From Tissierella creatinini (GTDB lineage: Bacteria; Bacillota; Clostridia; Tissierellales; Tissierellaceae), in NCBI GenBank assembly GCA_005046945.1, contig SUSS01000003.1, positions 62,001-126,000 of the forward strand: 64,000 nt of DNA. The letters are read 5' to 3'. The notes beneath the pieces are model-generated. The model was given only the letters and a program-made list of their open reading frames with translations. It did not search any database and had not been told where the DNA came from. Position 1 is the stretch's first letter. Each line of letters starts with the position of its first letter. Shown one piece after another: positions 25,965 through 34,732 of this stretch. The position numbers and the translations under genes were made by a program.

Positions 25965-26684
25965 ATGTTAAAGAAAAGAATTGTCACTTACTTACTAGTA
26001 GCCTTAATGATAGGTGCATCATCAGTTGGCTATGCAGCAGAATGTAATAGGGGTTACAGAATTACTTACAATCCAGGAAATTATGAGTTAAATCAGGACA
26101 AGCAGTGGAATACTTTCATATACAGTTACAACCCTAGCACAAATGTAGTAACACCTGTAAAGGCAGCAAACCCGGTTGAGCCTACAACACCTGTTGAACC
26201 AACTCAACCAACCACACCTGATACAGCAGTTGAGGCGACAAAGCCTGTTACTCCAGCTCCGGCACCAGCCCCTGCCCCTGCTCCAGTAGAGGATTACTCT
26301 GGATTATCTCAGGATGAAGCAGAAGTAGTTAGACTAGTAAATATTGAAAGACAAAAGGCTGGACTAGCACCACTTAAGGCTAGCAGCCAACTTTCAGATG
26401 TAGCTAGAATGAAATCAAAGGACATGGCAGAGAATAACTATTTCAGCCATACTTCACCTATTTATGGTAGTCCATTTGACATGATGAAGCAATTTGGAAT
26501 TTCCTATAGAACAGCCGGCGAGAATATTGCCAAAGGATATCTTTCGCCATCATCAGTTATGAATGGATGGATGAATTCATCTGGCCATAGAGCAAACATA
26601 CTTAATGCATCCTTCGGAACAATCGGAGTAGGTGCATATCAAGTAGGAGGCACTATTTACTGGACACAAATGTTCACAAACTAA
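25965..26684 (+). CDS. Secreted CAP-domain protein
   Basis: A 239-residue secreted protein. Residues 1-25 form a signal peptide (cleavage after YAA), followed by a short N-terminal region, a Pro/Thr/Ala-rich linker at about 62-112 (PTTPVEPTQPTTP and an AP repeat), and a CAP/SCP domain at about 118-239 with VRLVNIERQKAGLAPL, SHTSPIYGSPFDM and SGHRANILN. Such YkwD-like proteins are common on spores and cell walls of Clostridia; their activity is poorly known. GGAGGAG precedes the ATG. It stands alone, with a terminator after it. Confidence 0.88.
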   Translation: MLKKRIVTYLLVALMIGASSVGYAAECNRGYRITYNPGNYELNQDKQWNTFIYSYNPSTNVVTPVKAANPVEPTTPVEPTQPTTPDTAVEATKPVTPAPAPAPAPAPVEDYSGLSQDEAEVVRLVNIERQKAGLAPLKASSQLSDVARMKSKDMAENNYFSHTSPIYGSPFDMMKQFGISYRTAGENIAKGYLSPSSVMNGWMNSSGHRANILNASFGTIGVGAYQVGGTIYWTQMFTN

Positions 26685-26693
26685 ATTTTATCA

Positions 26694-26728
26694 AAAACCT
26701 CATTTCCATTTAGAAATGAGGTTTTTTA
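26694..26728. terminator. Bidirectional terminator
   Basis: AAACCTCATTTC and GAAATGAGGTTTTTT form an eleven-pair stem with a six-base loop. It ends the CAP-domain gene and probably the convergent Nudix gene. Confidence 0.9.
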
Positions 26729-27343
26729 GCTTTCTTTAAGCAAATCTATGAGGTGTCTTGTCATCCTTGCTGTAAATCCCCAAATTATATAATCATTATA
26801 CTTATAGAAAAAAACTATATGTTTTCCTCTTCTAAAATTATAATCCTTACCATTAGGAAGAAGTGAATATGGAAATTCCTCGTTGGCTACAGTCATTAAA
26901 TCCAATTCGTACTTTTTAGGTTCCTTATTAAGGAAATACTCCACCGGTACTGTGAATAAATGATCTACTTCATCTTCATTCGGACTAATTTTATCCACAT
27001 TTACTCCACTTATTACTCCAAGAAAGCAGTGAATTGTAAAGTTAGCGTAGGATACTAAATAATCCAACTCCCCTAGTACCTTTATATTTTCCCTTTTGAT
27101 TAATAACTCCTCCATAGTTTCTCTTACGGCAGTTTCTTCAAAGGACTCTCCCAGCTCTACTCTTCCACCGGGAAATGATACTTCACCCGGCTGCGATTTC
27201 AAGGACTTAGCACGCATTTCGTATATTATCTCCCATTGGCCATTTCGTTCTATTAAAGGTATTAGGACTGAATATTTTCCTATGGAATCCAGAGGTTTAG
27301 GCGTTCTGTTTCTAATTTTACTTGATAAATCATCAATATTCAT
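26726..27343 (-). CDS. Nudix hydrolase, CoA pyrophosphatase-like
   Basis: A 205-residue Nudix protein. SQPGEVSFPGGRVE near 54-67 is the extension seen in coenzyme A pyrophosphatases (YeaB/NudL type), and the Nudix box runs from GGRVELGES to AVRETMEELL. The predicted reaction is cleavage of CoA or its derivatives to phosphopantetheine and 3',5'-ADP. GGAGG precedes the ATG. The neighbour upstream is a patatin, 28 bases away, possibly the same transcript. Confidence 0.85.
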   Translation of the reverse strand: MNIDDLSSKIRNRTPKPLDSIGKYSVLIPLIERNGQWEIIYEMRAKSLKSQPGEVSFPGGRVELGESFEETAVRETMEELLIKRENIKVLGELDYLVSYANFTIHCFLGVISGVNVDKISPNEDEVDHLFTVPVEYFLNKEPKKYELDLMTVANEEFPYSLLPNGKDYNFRRGKHIVFFYKYNDYIIWGFTARMTRHLIDLLKES

Positions 27344-27371
27344 ATAGCTTCCTCCAGATTAAATCTTCTCA

Positions 27372-28583
27372 TCACACAATATTATATTTACACAATATTA
27401 TATTTGCTAGGTTTAGAATTGTTTCTTCCTTATTAAAGATTGCCGAAAGGTCTACCTTATCTATAAGCTTGCCCAATGTACTATATTCACTAAGCCTTTC
27501 ATTCCTATTAGACGGTGTACACTTTGCTAACTCTAGAAGTTCATTGTATTTATAGATTTGAAACCTATTTATGTTAAGGGATTCAGCCTTCTTTTCAAGT
27601 AAGCTTATAATGAAGTCCTCATAAGTAAATGTCTTACTTAGGCCCATTTGAGAACCTAGTTTTGGAACTATATATTCAAGCAGTTCCCTAAGATGAGGAA
27701 TATTATGGGTTTTAATAATCTTACCAAGACTGGTTAACTGCTCAGAATTTAATGTTATTAAAAGATTAAAAGCAAAATCTTCGCCTATTGGCTCAATATA
27801 GTATTTTCTTCCTTTAAGACCTCTAATAGCCCTTAAGGCATCATAATAGCCTAATTCTATATTCCTCTTAGCCCTTTCGTGTTCAAACTCAAAGGTTTGC
27901 CCTATATCATCTGAAGGTGTAACAACTATTGGATCCATATCTGGATTAATCTTTCTTGTAATTCCCCTAGCATGGGTACGTACCAATATTAAATCCTTAT
28001 ATCCCCTCTTCTTTAGCATAGTAAAGGGAAGGTTATCATAAAAGGCACCATCCAGAAATCTTTTGCCTTTTAGTTTTTCCGATTTAAATGCAGGAAGGTA
28101 AGCAGATGCTAATATATAATCCTTCATCTCTCCTTTAGGTATATCCTCTTTAAATATTTCTATACTCTTTAAATCACTTAGGTTTACAGTCACTAACCCA
28201 AAATCCATATTTGAAGCCCTAATTCTATCCTCATCTATATATTGATTTAGAAGTTCTTTTAGAGGGGTGATATCGAAGCCTCTGTCATTGATAACAGCTT
28301 TCAGTTTATCCGATAATAACCTTAAATCATTTCTATCCAGCTTCTTGTTTTTAAGCCTTTTTATCTCTTCATCATTGGCATCTATTACCATGGAATAACT
28401 TATATCTTGCCAAAGCTCAAGGGCCCTTTCAAAGTCACCCTGCACAATCATAGCACCATTGATTGCACCTATGGATGTACCTGCTATGGCTCCAATCTCA
28501 AGCCCTTCTGCTTTAATAGCTTTATAGGCTCCCATATGATATGAGCCCCTAGCCCCTCCACCTTCTAAAACTAAACCATACAT
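27372..28583 (-). CDS. Patatin-like phospholipase
   Basis: A 403-residue patatin-family acyl hydrolase. The oxyanion hole is EGGGARG (7-13), the nucleophile Ser37 lies in GTSIG, and the dyad Asp is in FLDGAFYDNLPF. The C-terminal 120 residues are not part of the domain. The frame allows GTG at 28592; the ATG at 28583 has GAGGTG 6 bases before it. The substrate is likely a membrane lipid; nothing in the context narrows it. Confidence 0.87.
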   Translation of the reverse strand: MYGLVLEGGGARGSYHMGAYKAIKAEGLEIGAIAGTSIGAINGAMIVQGDFERALELWQDISYSMVIDANDEEIKRLKNKKLDRNDLRLLSDKLKAVINDRGFDITPLKELLNQYIDEDRIRASNMDFGLVTVNLSDLKSIEIFKEDIPKGEMKDYILASAYLPAFKSEKLKGKRFLDGAFYDNLPFTMLKKRGYKDLILVRTHARGITRKINPDMDPIVVTPSDDIGQTFEFEHERAKRNIELGYYDALRAIRGLKGRKYYIEPIGEDFAFNLLITLNSEQLTSLGKIIKTHNIPHLRELLEYIVPKLGSQMGLSKTFTYEDFIISLLEKKAESLNINRFQIYKYNELLELAKCTPSNRNERLSEYSTLGKLIDKVDLSAIFNKEETILNLANIILCKYNIV

Positions 28584-28604
28584 ATTTAACACCTCGTAAT
28601 AATG

Positions 28605-28633
28605 AGGCCATTAAAGATTAACTCTAATGGCCT
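28605..28633 (-). other. Hairpin after mscL
   Basis: AGGCCATTA and TAATGGCCT form a nine-pair stem with an eleven-base loop between mscL and the patatin gene. No T run follows it on the minus strand, so terminator function is uncertain. Confidence 0.45.
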
Positions 28634-28641
28634 GATTATGA

Positions 28642-29079
28642 TTATTGTAGTTCAGATGTACAATGTGGACATCTTGTTGCTGCTAGGGGAATTTCCGTAA
28701 AACAATATGGACATTCCTTTGTAGTTACTTCCACAGGAGCTGGTTCTTCTTGCTTCTTCAGCTTGTTGATCCATTTTACAGCAATAAAGATTGCAAAGGC
28801 AATGATAAAAAAGTCAACTACGTTCTTTATAAAGAGACCATAATTTAATGTTGGTGCGGCAGCTTCCTGAGCAGCAGCAAGAGAAGCATAATCCTTACCA
28901 TCAAGACTAATAAAATAATTTGAAAAGTCCATTCCACCTACAAGCCTTCCTACTAGGGGCATGATAATATCATTAACAAAGGATGTAATAATTTTACCGA
29001 ATGCTCCACCGATAACAACAGCGACTGCCAAGTCGATTACATTGCCCTTAATGGCAAACTCCTTAAACTCCTTTAACAT
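28642..29079 (-). CDS. mscL: Large-conductance mechanosensitive channel MscL with C-terminal zinc ribbon
   Basis: A 145-residue MscL. The start [38 protein letters not shown] and the second helix [16 protein letters not shown] are typical. It opens under membrane tension to release solutes. The cytoplasmic end is unusual: instead of the plain amphipathic helix, a ribbon with Cys123, Cys126, Cys137 and Cys140 (CPYC and CPHC) follows. GGAGG precedes the ATG. Confidence 0.93.
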   Translation of the reverse strand: MLKEFKEFAIKGNVIDLAVAVVIGGAFGKIITSFVNDIIMPLVGRLVGGMDFSNYFISLDGKDYASLAAAQEAAAPTLNYGLFIKNVVDFFIIAFAIFIAVKWINKLKKQEEPAPVEVTTKECPYCFTEIPLAATRCPHCTSELQ

Positions 29080-29152
29080 TTTTCAAACCTCCTTTTTATA
29101 TAATTTATACCCTGCAAAATCCGATTTAATGCTTAGAAAACTTAATTTTCCT

Positions 29153-29286
29153 ATAACGAGTTAAAGATATCCCCCACTTCTTTAAGTGGTGGGTACCTAT
29201 TAGGTTAAACAGGTGGTGTGTCTTAATCACCCACCTCGTTTCAGTGGTGTGATGAAATTGCTACGCAATTTCTTCCGTTACTTAAA
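29153..29286 (+). repeat. Dispersed palindromic repeat, copy A
   Basis: It begins ATAACGAG, continues with a CCCCCACTTCTTTAAGTGGTGGG hairpin (29171-29193, described by position), a second region with AGGTGGTG, and ends with GAAATTGC-tac-GCAATTTC (29254-29272) and TTACTTAAA. This is the fullest copy of the family. The first hairpin recalls ends of IS200/IS605 elements, but no transposase or TnpB frame is present. Confidence 0.7.
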
Positions 29287-29305
29287 ATATCCCTTATGGT
29301 ATAAT
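29278..29305 (+). promoter_or_regulatory. Promoter of the dCMP deaminase gene
   Basis: TTACTT (29278-29283) and TATAAT (29300-29305) are 16 bases apart, about 32 bases before the ATG. The -35 box is the last part of repeat copy A. Confidence 0.6.
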
Positions 29306-29336
29306 GAATAGGCAAGAAAATTTAAAGGAGGATCCT

Positions 29337-29762
29337 ATGTCTAGTAGAATAAGCTGGAATCAATATTTTATGGAAATTGCAGAAAAGGTAGCAACTAGGT
29401 CTACCTGTGATAGGGCATGGGTTGGATGTCTATTGGTAAATGATGATAATAGGATTGTATCCAGCGGATATAACGGTTCCGTTTCCGGAAATCCCCATTG
29501 TGATGAGATTGGACATACTATTAGGGATGGGCACTGTATAGCAACCATTCATGCCGAAATGAATGCCTTATTATATTGTGCTAAAGAAGGAATCTCGGTT
29601 AAAAACTGCAAAGCTTATGTAACCCATTTCCCATGCCTCAATTGTACAAAAGCCTTAATCCAAGCAGGTATTAAACATATATATTATAAAAACGATTATA
29701 GAATCGATGAATATGCAATAGAATTGCTAGAGAAGAATGGTATTGGATACGATAAGATATGA
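29337..29762 (+). CDS. dCMP/cytidine deaminase family protein
   Basis: A 141-residue zinc deaminase of the ComEB/dCMP deaminase type. The zinc site is His72 and catalytic Glu74 (HAEMN), with Cys100 and Cys103 (PCLNC). dCMP is converted to dUMP for thymidylate synthesis. An upstream ATG at 29304 lies within the -10 box and is rejected; the ATG at 29337 follows GGAGG. It converges with the RNase H gene with a 1-base gap. Confidence 0.88.
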   Translation: MSSRISWNQYFMEIAEKVATRSTCDRAWVGCLLVNDDNRIVSSGYNGSVSGNPHCDEIGHTIRDGHCIATIHAEMNALLYCAKEGISVKNCKAYVTHFPCLNCTKALIQAGIKHIYYKNDYRIDEYAIELLEKNGIGYDKI

Positions 29763-29763
29763 C

Positions 29764-30363
29764 CTACTTTATAGCTTCCTTTGCTAATCTATCGGCTTCT
29801 TCGTTATGCTCTACTCCTGAGTGAGCTCGAACCTTTATAAAGACCACATTTAGTTTAGATTTTATCTCATCGTAAAATTCTTTATATCTTTTTGTTCCCT
29901 CTTTGTTTGTCTTCCAATCTCCCTTTGCCCAGTGCTCTATCCCTGTATAGTCATAATAAAGGTACAGGGTGTCCTTGCCTAATCTTATAGACTCATCCAT
30001 TGCCACCATTGCACCCTTTATCTCCCCGGCAACATTTCTCATCTCAGCTAATTCTCTGTCGTATTCTCTTCCACTTAAACACTTCTTATCCTTATCGTTT
30101 ATGAGTACAACCCCATAGCTGAAGCTTCTAGTTTTAATATCGAAACTTCCATCTACATATGCAATTACTTCATTCTCTTTGAGCTTTTCTCCCGGTCGTA
30201 AAAAGTCTCCACTTTCTTCAATAAAGTTCAACGCTTCGTCATAGGTAGAAAACTTCTTATATTTAGCTCCTTTACATCCTTTTACCTGGGCCTCGCATTC
30301 CGCCCATGCTTCATATATGCCAGGTACTATTCCATTCTTTACTGCATAATAAAATTTAGCCAT
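29764..30363 (-). CDS. rnhA: Ribonuclease H with N-terminal viroplasmin domain
   Basis: A 199-residue type I RNase H. Residues 1-50 form the caulimovirus viroplasmin/RNase H1 N-terminal domain (FYYAVKNGIVPGIYEAW), which binds RNA-DNA hybrids. The catalytic domain has the acidic set: Asp in IAYVDGSF, Glu in VAGEIKGAM, Asp in YYDYTGIEHW and Asp in HNEEADRLAKEA. It removes RNA from RNA-DNA hybrids. The ATG at 30363 with GAGGTGG before it is preferred over an upstream ATG at 30399. Confidence 0.92.
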   Translation of the reverse strand: MAKFYYAVKNGIVPGIYEAWAECEAQVKGCKGAKYKKFSTYDEALNFIEESGDFLRPGEKLKENEVIAYVDGSFDIKTRSFSYGVVLINDKDKKCLSGREYDRELAEMRNVAGEIKGAMVAMDESIRLGKDTLYLYYDYTGIEHWAKGDWKTNKEGTKRYKEFYDEIKSKLNVVFIKVRAHSGVEHNEEADRLAKEAIK

Positions 30364-30398
30364 AATCCACCTCATGTTTTTATGTAATACAAATATCA

Positions 30399-30586
30399 TT
30401 TAAGCATCGATGAAACTGCTTGCAGTTTCTACACACTGGTGGCCTAGGGAGTGATTAATACGCCCACCTGTTGTAGAATGAGGAACCCGGCCGCTTTAGG
30501 TATCAGAAGCAATTGCTTGAAATTGCACCACACTACCGCAACGAATTCATTCGTTTTAGAAGCGGGGGATATCTTTACCTCGTTAT
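30399..30586 (-). repeat. Dispersed palindromic repeat, copy B (compound)
   Basis: On the minus strand it begins ATAACGAGGTAAAGATATCC, carries AATTGC/GCAATT palindromes, and ends CGATGCTTAAA. At 188 bases it is longer than the others and contains a second palindrome (GAAACTGC-ttGCAGTTTC near 30413-30430), as if two copies had merged. The first bases overlap the stop codon of pgpA. Confidence 0.65.
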
Positions 30587-31086
30587 ATTGAATGCGCAAT
30601 TTTGCTGGCTGCAGCTGCTGCTATTGCAGCCACTAAATCATCTAAGAAGGTGTTGCATTCTACACCCTTTCTAGAATCCAACTCCTTTATTATTCCTATC
30701 TTTTCCTTATCCAAAAATCCATAATTAGTAAGCCCTATAGTCCCATAGACATTAACTATGGATAAGGGTATTATTTCATCTATGCCATATAAGCCTTCAT
30801 CACTTTCAACGATTGATTGAAGGGGTTCAGGAAGTAGCTTTTTCTCTGCTAATTCATCCAACGCTATGCCTGTTATTATAGCATGTATAATCTCTCTTTT
30901 CTTGAGAACAGATTCTATACTTTCCAAACATATTTCTATGGTTAAATTAGGGTAATATCTTTCCTGAAGAAAAAATACTATCTCAGCAATATCCCTAAGG
31001 TCTACTCCCCGTTTCCTAAGCATATCGACTGTCATTGAATTAAGCTCTTCCATATTATATTTATAACCGTATTTATTATCTACCAT
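30583..31086 (-). CDS. pgpA: Phosphatidylglycerophosphatase A family (YutG-like)
   Basis: A 167-residue PgpA/YutG-family protein. DIAEIVFFLQERYYPNLT, HAIITGIALDELAEKKLL and the end NTFLDDLVAAIAAAAASKIAH are typical. Its relatives dephosphorylate phosphatidylglycerol phosphate. The B. subtilis-type members lack the membrane anchors of the E. coli enzyme. The frame extends to 31140, but AAGGAAGG lies before the ATG at 31086. The TAA stop is contributed by the ATAACGAG end of repeat copy B. Confidence 0.8.
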   Translation of the reverse strand: MVDNKYGYKYNMEELNSMTVDMLRKRGVDLRDIAEIVFFLQERYYPNLTIEICLESIESVLKKREIIHAIITGIALDELAEKKLLPEPLQSIVESDEGLYGIDEIIPLSIVNVYGTIGLTNYGFLDKEKIGIIKELDSRKGVECNTFLDDLVAAIAAAAASKIAHSI

Positions 31087-31145
31087 ATTTGCTACATCCT
31101 TCCTTTCTTTACCTTTCACAACATTATACCCCATTATCATGGACT

Positions 31146-31856
31146 CTAATTCACTAAGATAGAAGGCTCATAAGGATATTCTTCTACAAGTTCTCCTAGT
31201 GCAAAAAATCTCTTCCCATTCTTTGAAGTATAGTAGCAAGTCATTAAGGATATTATTGACTTTCCTCGATTTATAGCCCTATCTTGGCCTAGCATATAGA
31301 AGGCAGTATCATTAACTATTTGAGTATCATAGATTTCGTATTCGTATACAACTTTTTTGTTCGTTATTTTTACTCTTGTACCAGTCTGGATTTGAAGGAG
31401 ATTTCCAAATAGCAACCCATTTTTCATATAGTGACCGGCAAGGGAATAATTTCCTTCTCCCATAACTAGATTTGGCTTCATAGTTCCGGCCCCAATCATA
31501 AGATTTGAATTGGTTACCCCCTTTAAAATTGGTAAATTTATATTTAAATCCTTAATTATAATCTGTCCTATAATATTTTTATTGACCTCTTCCTTCTTAA
31601 ATCTACCTGCTTCACTTATAGTAGTAGTTATCTGAACATCCTCAATTGATGAATAATCGAAGAGAGTCTCATCTTCACTTACATTCTCTTCAAAATTTTG
31701 ATCTAGTGTATTTTCTTGTATTTCTTCAGGGGATATTTCATTTACCATTTCCTTTGTAGTAGATATCTTACTTTTAATAAGCCAGTCATTGATAATAGGC
31801 AGCAAAAGTAATAGTATGCCGGTAATTATTAATATTGTAGATATGATTTTTTTCAT
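31146..31856 (-). CDS. Sortase
   Basis: A 236-residue membrane-anchored transpeptidase. Residues 5-25 form the N-terminal membrane helix, then a Glu/Thr-rich stalk to about 85, then the sortase barrel. The catalytic triad is His142 (LAGHYMKN), Cys207 (LMTC) and Arg216 (GKRFF). It attaches surface proteins to the wall. The layout resembles class D or a class A-like housekeeping sortase. No LPXTG substrate is coded in the window. GGAGG precedes the ATG. Confidence 0.88.
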   Translation of the reverse strand: MKKIISTILIITGILLLLLPIINDWLIKSKISTTKEMVNEISPEEIQENTLDQNFEENVSEDETLFDYSSIEDVQITTTISEAGRFKKEEVNKNIIGQIIIKDLNINLPILKGVTNSNLMIGAGTMKPNLVMGEGNYSLAGHYMKNGLLFGNLLQIQTGTRVKITNKKVVYEYEIYDTQIVNDTAFYMLGQDRAINRGKSIISLMTCYYTSKNGKRFFALGELVEEYPYEPSILVN

Positions 31857-31882
31857 GATATCCTCCGTAGTTAAAAACCATC

Positions 31883-32371
31883 TTATGTTGTCTTCTGGTA
31901 CAGACCTTGTGATTTAATCCTTTTATACCTAAGCCCTATTCCAATTAATAGACTTGGTATAAAGCAAGAAATAAAACGTACTGGCTGATTAAAACTTATA
32001 CCTAGCATAAAGAATATTTGATATATTGGATTTAAAAATATATTCAGGGGAATAGCATGATAGCTTAGGTCTTCCGGGATTTCCATTCTAAGTCCAATAT
32101 TTATTAGAGAATATATAAGTAGCAATATGCCAATTAAGGCAATTAATGATCCACTTCTAAAATCCCACTTGGCTCTTTGGCTAATCTTAAGTCTAGTTCC
32201 TAGGAATATATATGTTAAAATCCAAAATACTGCTATCAATATCCTAATTGGTAAGCTTGTAATTAATCCACCTATATAAGGGCTAAGAGCTACCAAAATG
32301 GCAAGGCCAACAGTAGACAATACAATCACCAACATATGAAATACTAATGCTATTATATTGTTTAAAATCAT
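31883..32371 (-). CDS. Unrecognised membrane protein
   Basis: A 162-residue protein with about four hydrophobic segments (roughly 5-30, 40-58, 75-93, 105-145) and a basic C-terminus. No motif is recognisable. It lies between sortase (26 bases) and apbE (11 bases) in a likely operon, so an extracytoplasmic role is plausible. Function unknown. Confidence 0.72.
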   Translation of the reverse strand: MILNNIIALVFHMLVIVLSTVGLAILVALSPYIGGLITSLPIRILIAVFWILTYIFLGTRLKISQRAKWDFRSGSLIALIGILLLIYSLINIGLRMEIPEDLSYHAIPLNIFLNPIYQIFFMLGISFNQPVRFISCFIPSLLIGIGLRYKRIKSQGLYQKTT

Positions 32372-32382
32372 ACCCTCACTCC

Positions 32383-33468
32383 TTACTCAGCCTTTGTACC
32401 TGTGGCCCCTTGGCTTTTCATAATTCTCTTCATTCCATCTGTAGCTTCTACACTTCCATCCTTCATAACCCATAAAGCTTCTACTCCATCTTGGGATTCC
32501 ACGAATTTCCTACTTTCCTCATAGGGTAATAGGAATGCAACAGTAGAATAGAAGTCAGCCTCTCCTGAGTTAAGAGTCACTATAGTAACTGCCCTAAAAT
32601 AATCTCCAGGCATAAGGGTCTTAGGGTCAATAAGGTGGTGGATTTTTTTATCTCCAACCATATAGAAGCGCTGATAATCTCCACTACTTACAACTGACCC
32701 ATTATTTATAAATACAGTTTCCAACACATTGGATTCTGACCCATCTATAAAGCTATCCGGATTCTGTATACCTATACCCCATCTCTGCCTGATATTATCA
32801 AGGGGTTTACCTATAGTTCTAATATTTCCACCGGCGCTTATAATAAAAGAGCTAAAGCCTTCACCTTCAAGTTCCTTTGCTACTATTTCTGTAGCATAAC
32901 CCTTAGCTACTGCACCTACATCAAGGCTCATTTGAGAATCCTCAAGAAAGATTGTGCTATTTTCTTCATCGACAATTATCTTATTAATATCTGTATGCTC
33001 ATTTGCTTCAATCAAGTCCTCCATAGGAGGTATAGCTGCTTTTTCTGGATTAGCTTCCGCCATGTCCCTATATTCAGACCAAATCTTAAGTACTGACCCC
33101 AAGGCTATATTAGTCTCCCTTGCCTTGTTTTCATAAAGGTCCTTGGAGAACAATATCAATTCTATTATTTCCTTATCCACCTTAACAGGACTAAGACCGG
33201 CATTGTCATTTATAGTTTTTATATTATTAATTCCTTCATAGTTATTATATTTATCATAAAGCTTATGAAGTACTAGCATCCTATTATGAATCTGATCAAC
33301 ATATTTATTGAATTCTTCTTCAGTCTTTGTATAACCCACTATCTGAGTGATTGTATCAAAGGTATCGAAGAAGCTAGCGCTATATTTTGTATATTCAGGC
33401 CTCTTAGTACACCCCAAAAAGCCTATAATCATGGTTAAAGCCATTATTATGGAAAGTATTTTTTTCAT
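32383..33468 (-). CDS. apbE: FAD:protein FMN transferase lipoprotein
   Basis: A 361-residue ApbE-family lipoprotein. The signal peptide ends with lipobox FLGC, Cys20. DTFDTITQIVGY near 40, DVGAVAKGYATE near 188 and SAGGNIRTIG are family marks. ApbE attaches FMN to Thr or Ser of exported flavoproteins. A tandem-repeat lipoprotein next to it (33537-34673) ends each repeat in a motif like the acceptor site, and could be its substrate. A terminator lies between the two genes. Confidence 0.93.
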   Translation of the reverse strand: MKKILSIIMALTMIIGFLGCTKRPEYTKYSASFFDTFDTITQIVGYTKTEEEFNKYVDQIHNRMLVLHKLYDKYNNYEGINNIKTINDNAGLSPVKVDKEIIELILFSKDLYENKARETNIALGSVLKIWSEYRDMAEANPEKAAIPPMEDLIEANEHTDINKIIVDEENSTIFLEDSQMSLDVGAVAKGYATEIVAKELEGEGFSSFIISAGGNIRTIGKPLDNIRQRWGIGIQNPDSFIDGSESNVLETVFINNGSVVSSGDYQRFYMVGDKKIHHLIDPKTLMPGDYFRAVTIVTLNSGEADFYSTVAFLLPYEESRKFVESQDGVEALWVMKDGSVEATDGMKRIMKSQGATGTKAE

Positions 33469-33489
33469 TTAATCACCCTAGATTATAAT

Positions 33490-33520
33490 AACAAAAAAAC
33501 TCCCTCTTTTAAAGAGGGAG
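33490..33520 (-). terminator. Terminator of the duplicated lipoprotein gene
   Basis: On the minus strand CTCCCTCTTT and AAAGAGGGAG form a ten-pair stem followed by seven T. apbE begins just after it, so it either has its own promoter or depends on readthrough. Confidence 0.9.
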
Positions 33521-33536
33521 CCCTAATCTAATTTTC

Positions 33537-34673
33537 TTATCTAGCCATTTCTGAAGCTTCTTTAACTACTGCTAAATAGCCTTCAACAGTAATTGTAACT
33601 GAAGATGTTAACTCTGGTACATCTGGTACGTTTTGATGAGTTGGATTAGCTTCCTTAACCTTTAATCCTGTGATTTCATCAATAGTCTTTCCAGCCATCC
33701 AATCTTGGAATGCTGTCATTTGCTCATACCATTCCTTCTTTATAGGCGATGAATCTTTCATGCCATATTCTTCTTTTAATTCATGTTTAGTCTTTCCCTC
33801 GGCTGCTTTATCATTTGTTACTTTACCTTCTGCATCATAGTTAACTCTTACTTGAGCATTATCGATTAAAGCAACAACAACTTTACCATCTTTATCAAAT
33901 GCAGTTGCAGACATGTATGTGTCAGATTGAGCCCTTGGTAATACTTCCTTACCATTAGCATCTAGGCCCTTGTCTTTCCCACTGATGTGTGTTTCAACAC
34001 CTAGACCTACTGTCTCTGCACCCGGAGCATCTACCGCATTTATCCAAGCCTCTTCTACTGCTGCTATATAGCTTTCAACAGTTATTGTAACCGATGATGT
34101 TAATTCAGGAACATCAGGAACATTTTGATGACTTGGGTTTACTTCTTTAACCTTCAATCCGGTAATTTCATCAACTGTCTTACCGATCATCCACTCTTCA
34201 AAAGCAGCTGCTTGCTCATACCATTCCTTACCAATAGCGGAAGAACCCTTCATGCCATATTCCTCTTTTAAGTCCTTCTTAGACTTCACTTCTTCTTTAA
34301 CATCTGATGTAATCTTTAAATCTGAATCAAATGCTACCTTAGGTTGAACTACGTCTAATGTAACACTAACAACTTTACCATCTGCATCAAATCCAACTGC
34401 TGCCATGGTAACATCCATTTGTGCCTGTGCCATTACTGGGTTTCCGTTTGCATCTGTACCCGCATCCTTTGATTTGGCTATGGAAATATTTTGCCCTAAA
34501 CCTACTTTAGCAATCATTCCTTCACCTGCTGCAGGGGTTTCTGTTGGGGTTTCTGTTGGGGTTTCAGCCGGAGCTTCTGCTGGCGTTTCTGCCGGTGCTG
34601 CAGGTTGTGAACATCCTACTAATGCTGACGCTATTAATGCTAATACCAACATCATAGTGAAAATTTTTTTCAT
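33537..34673 (-). CDS. Lipoprotein with two tandem FMN-binding-like repeats
   Basis: A 378-residue lipoprotein: signal peptide with lipobox LVGC (Cys21), a Pro/Thr/Glu linker at 24-50, then two copies of a 150-residue unit (about 56-205 and 221-371, offset 164). Each has VGLG, AQ or RAQS, LKEEYGMK.SS.I.KEWYEQ, then GKTVDEITGLKVKE or GKTIDEITGLKVKE, and ends DVPELTSSVTITVE. The ending resembles the flavinylation site of FMN-binding domains, though the Gly-Ala is replaced by Ser-Val. With apbE adjacent, it may carry two covalent FMN for extracytoplasmic electron transfer. GGAGGG precedes the ATG. Confidence 0.8.
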   Translation of the reverse strand: MKKIFTMMLVLALIASALVGCSQPAAPAETPAEAPAETPTETPTETPAAGEGMIAKVGLGQNISIAKSKDAGTDANGNPVMAQAQMDVTMAAVGFDADGKVVSVTLDVVQPKVAFDSDLKITSDVKEEVKSKKDLKEEYGMKGSSAIGKEWYEQAAAFEEWMIGKTVDEITGLKVKEVNPSHQNVPDVPELTSSVTITVESYIAAVEEAWINAVDAPGAETVGLGVETHISGKDKGLDANGKEVLPRAQSDTYMSATAFDKDGKVVVALIDNAQVRVNYDAEGKVTNDKAAEGKTKHELKEEYGMKDSSPIKKEWYEQMTAFQDWMAGKTIDEITGLKVKEANPTHQNVPDVPELTSSVTITVEGYLAVVKEASEMAR

Positions 34674-34732
34674 TTCTAACCCTCCATTATAAAAGTATAG
34701 TCTAACATATTACTATTATATGATTTCCTATT

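Noticed and set aside
26240..26290. A simple DNA repeat in the CAP-domain gene
   Set aside because: It codes the Ala-Pro linker of the protein and needs no separate explanation.
29153..30586. An IS200/IS605 or TnpB element with its guide RNA
   Set aside because: Only hairpins resembling the element ends are present. The genes between the two copies are dCMP deaminase and RNase H; no TnpA or TnpB frame exists.
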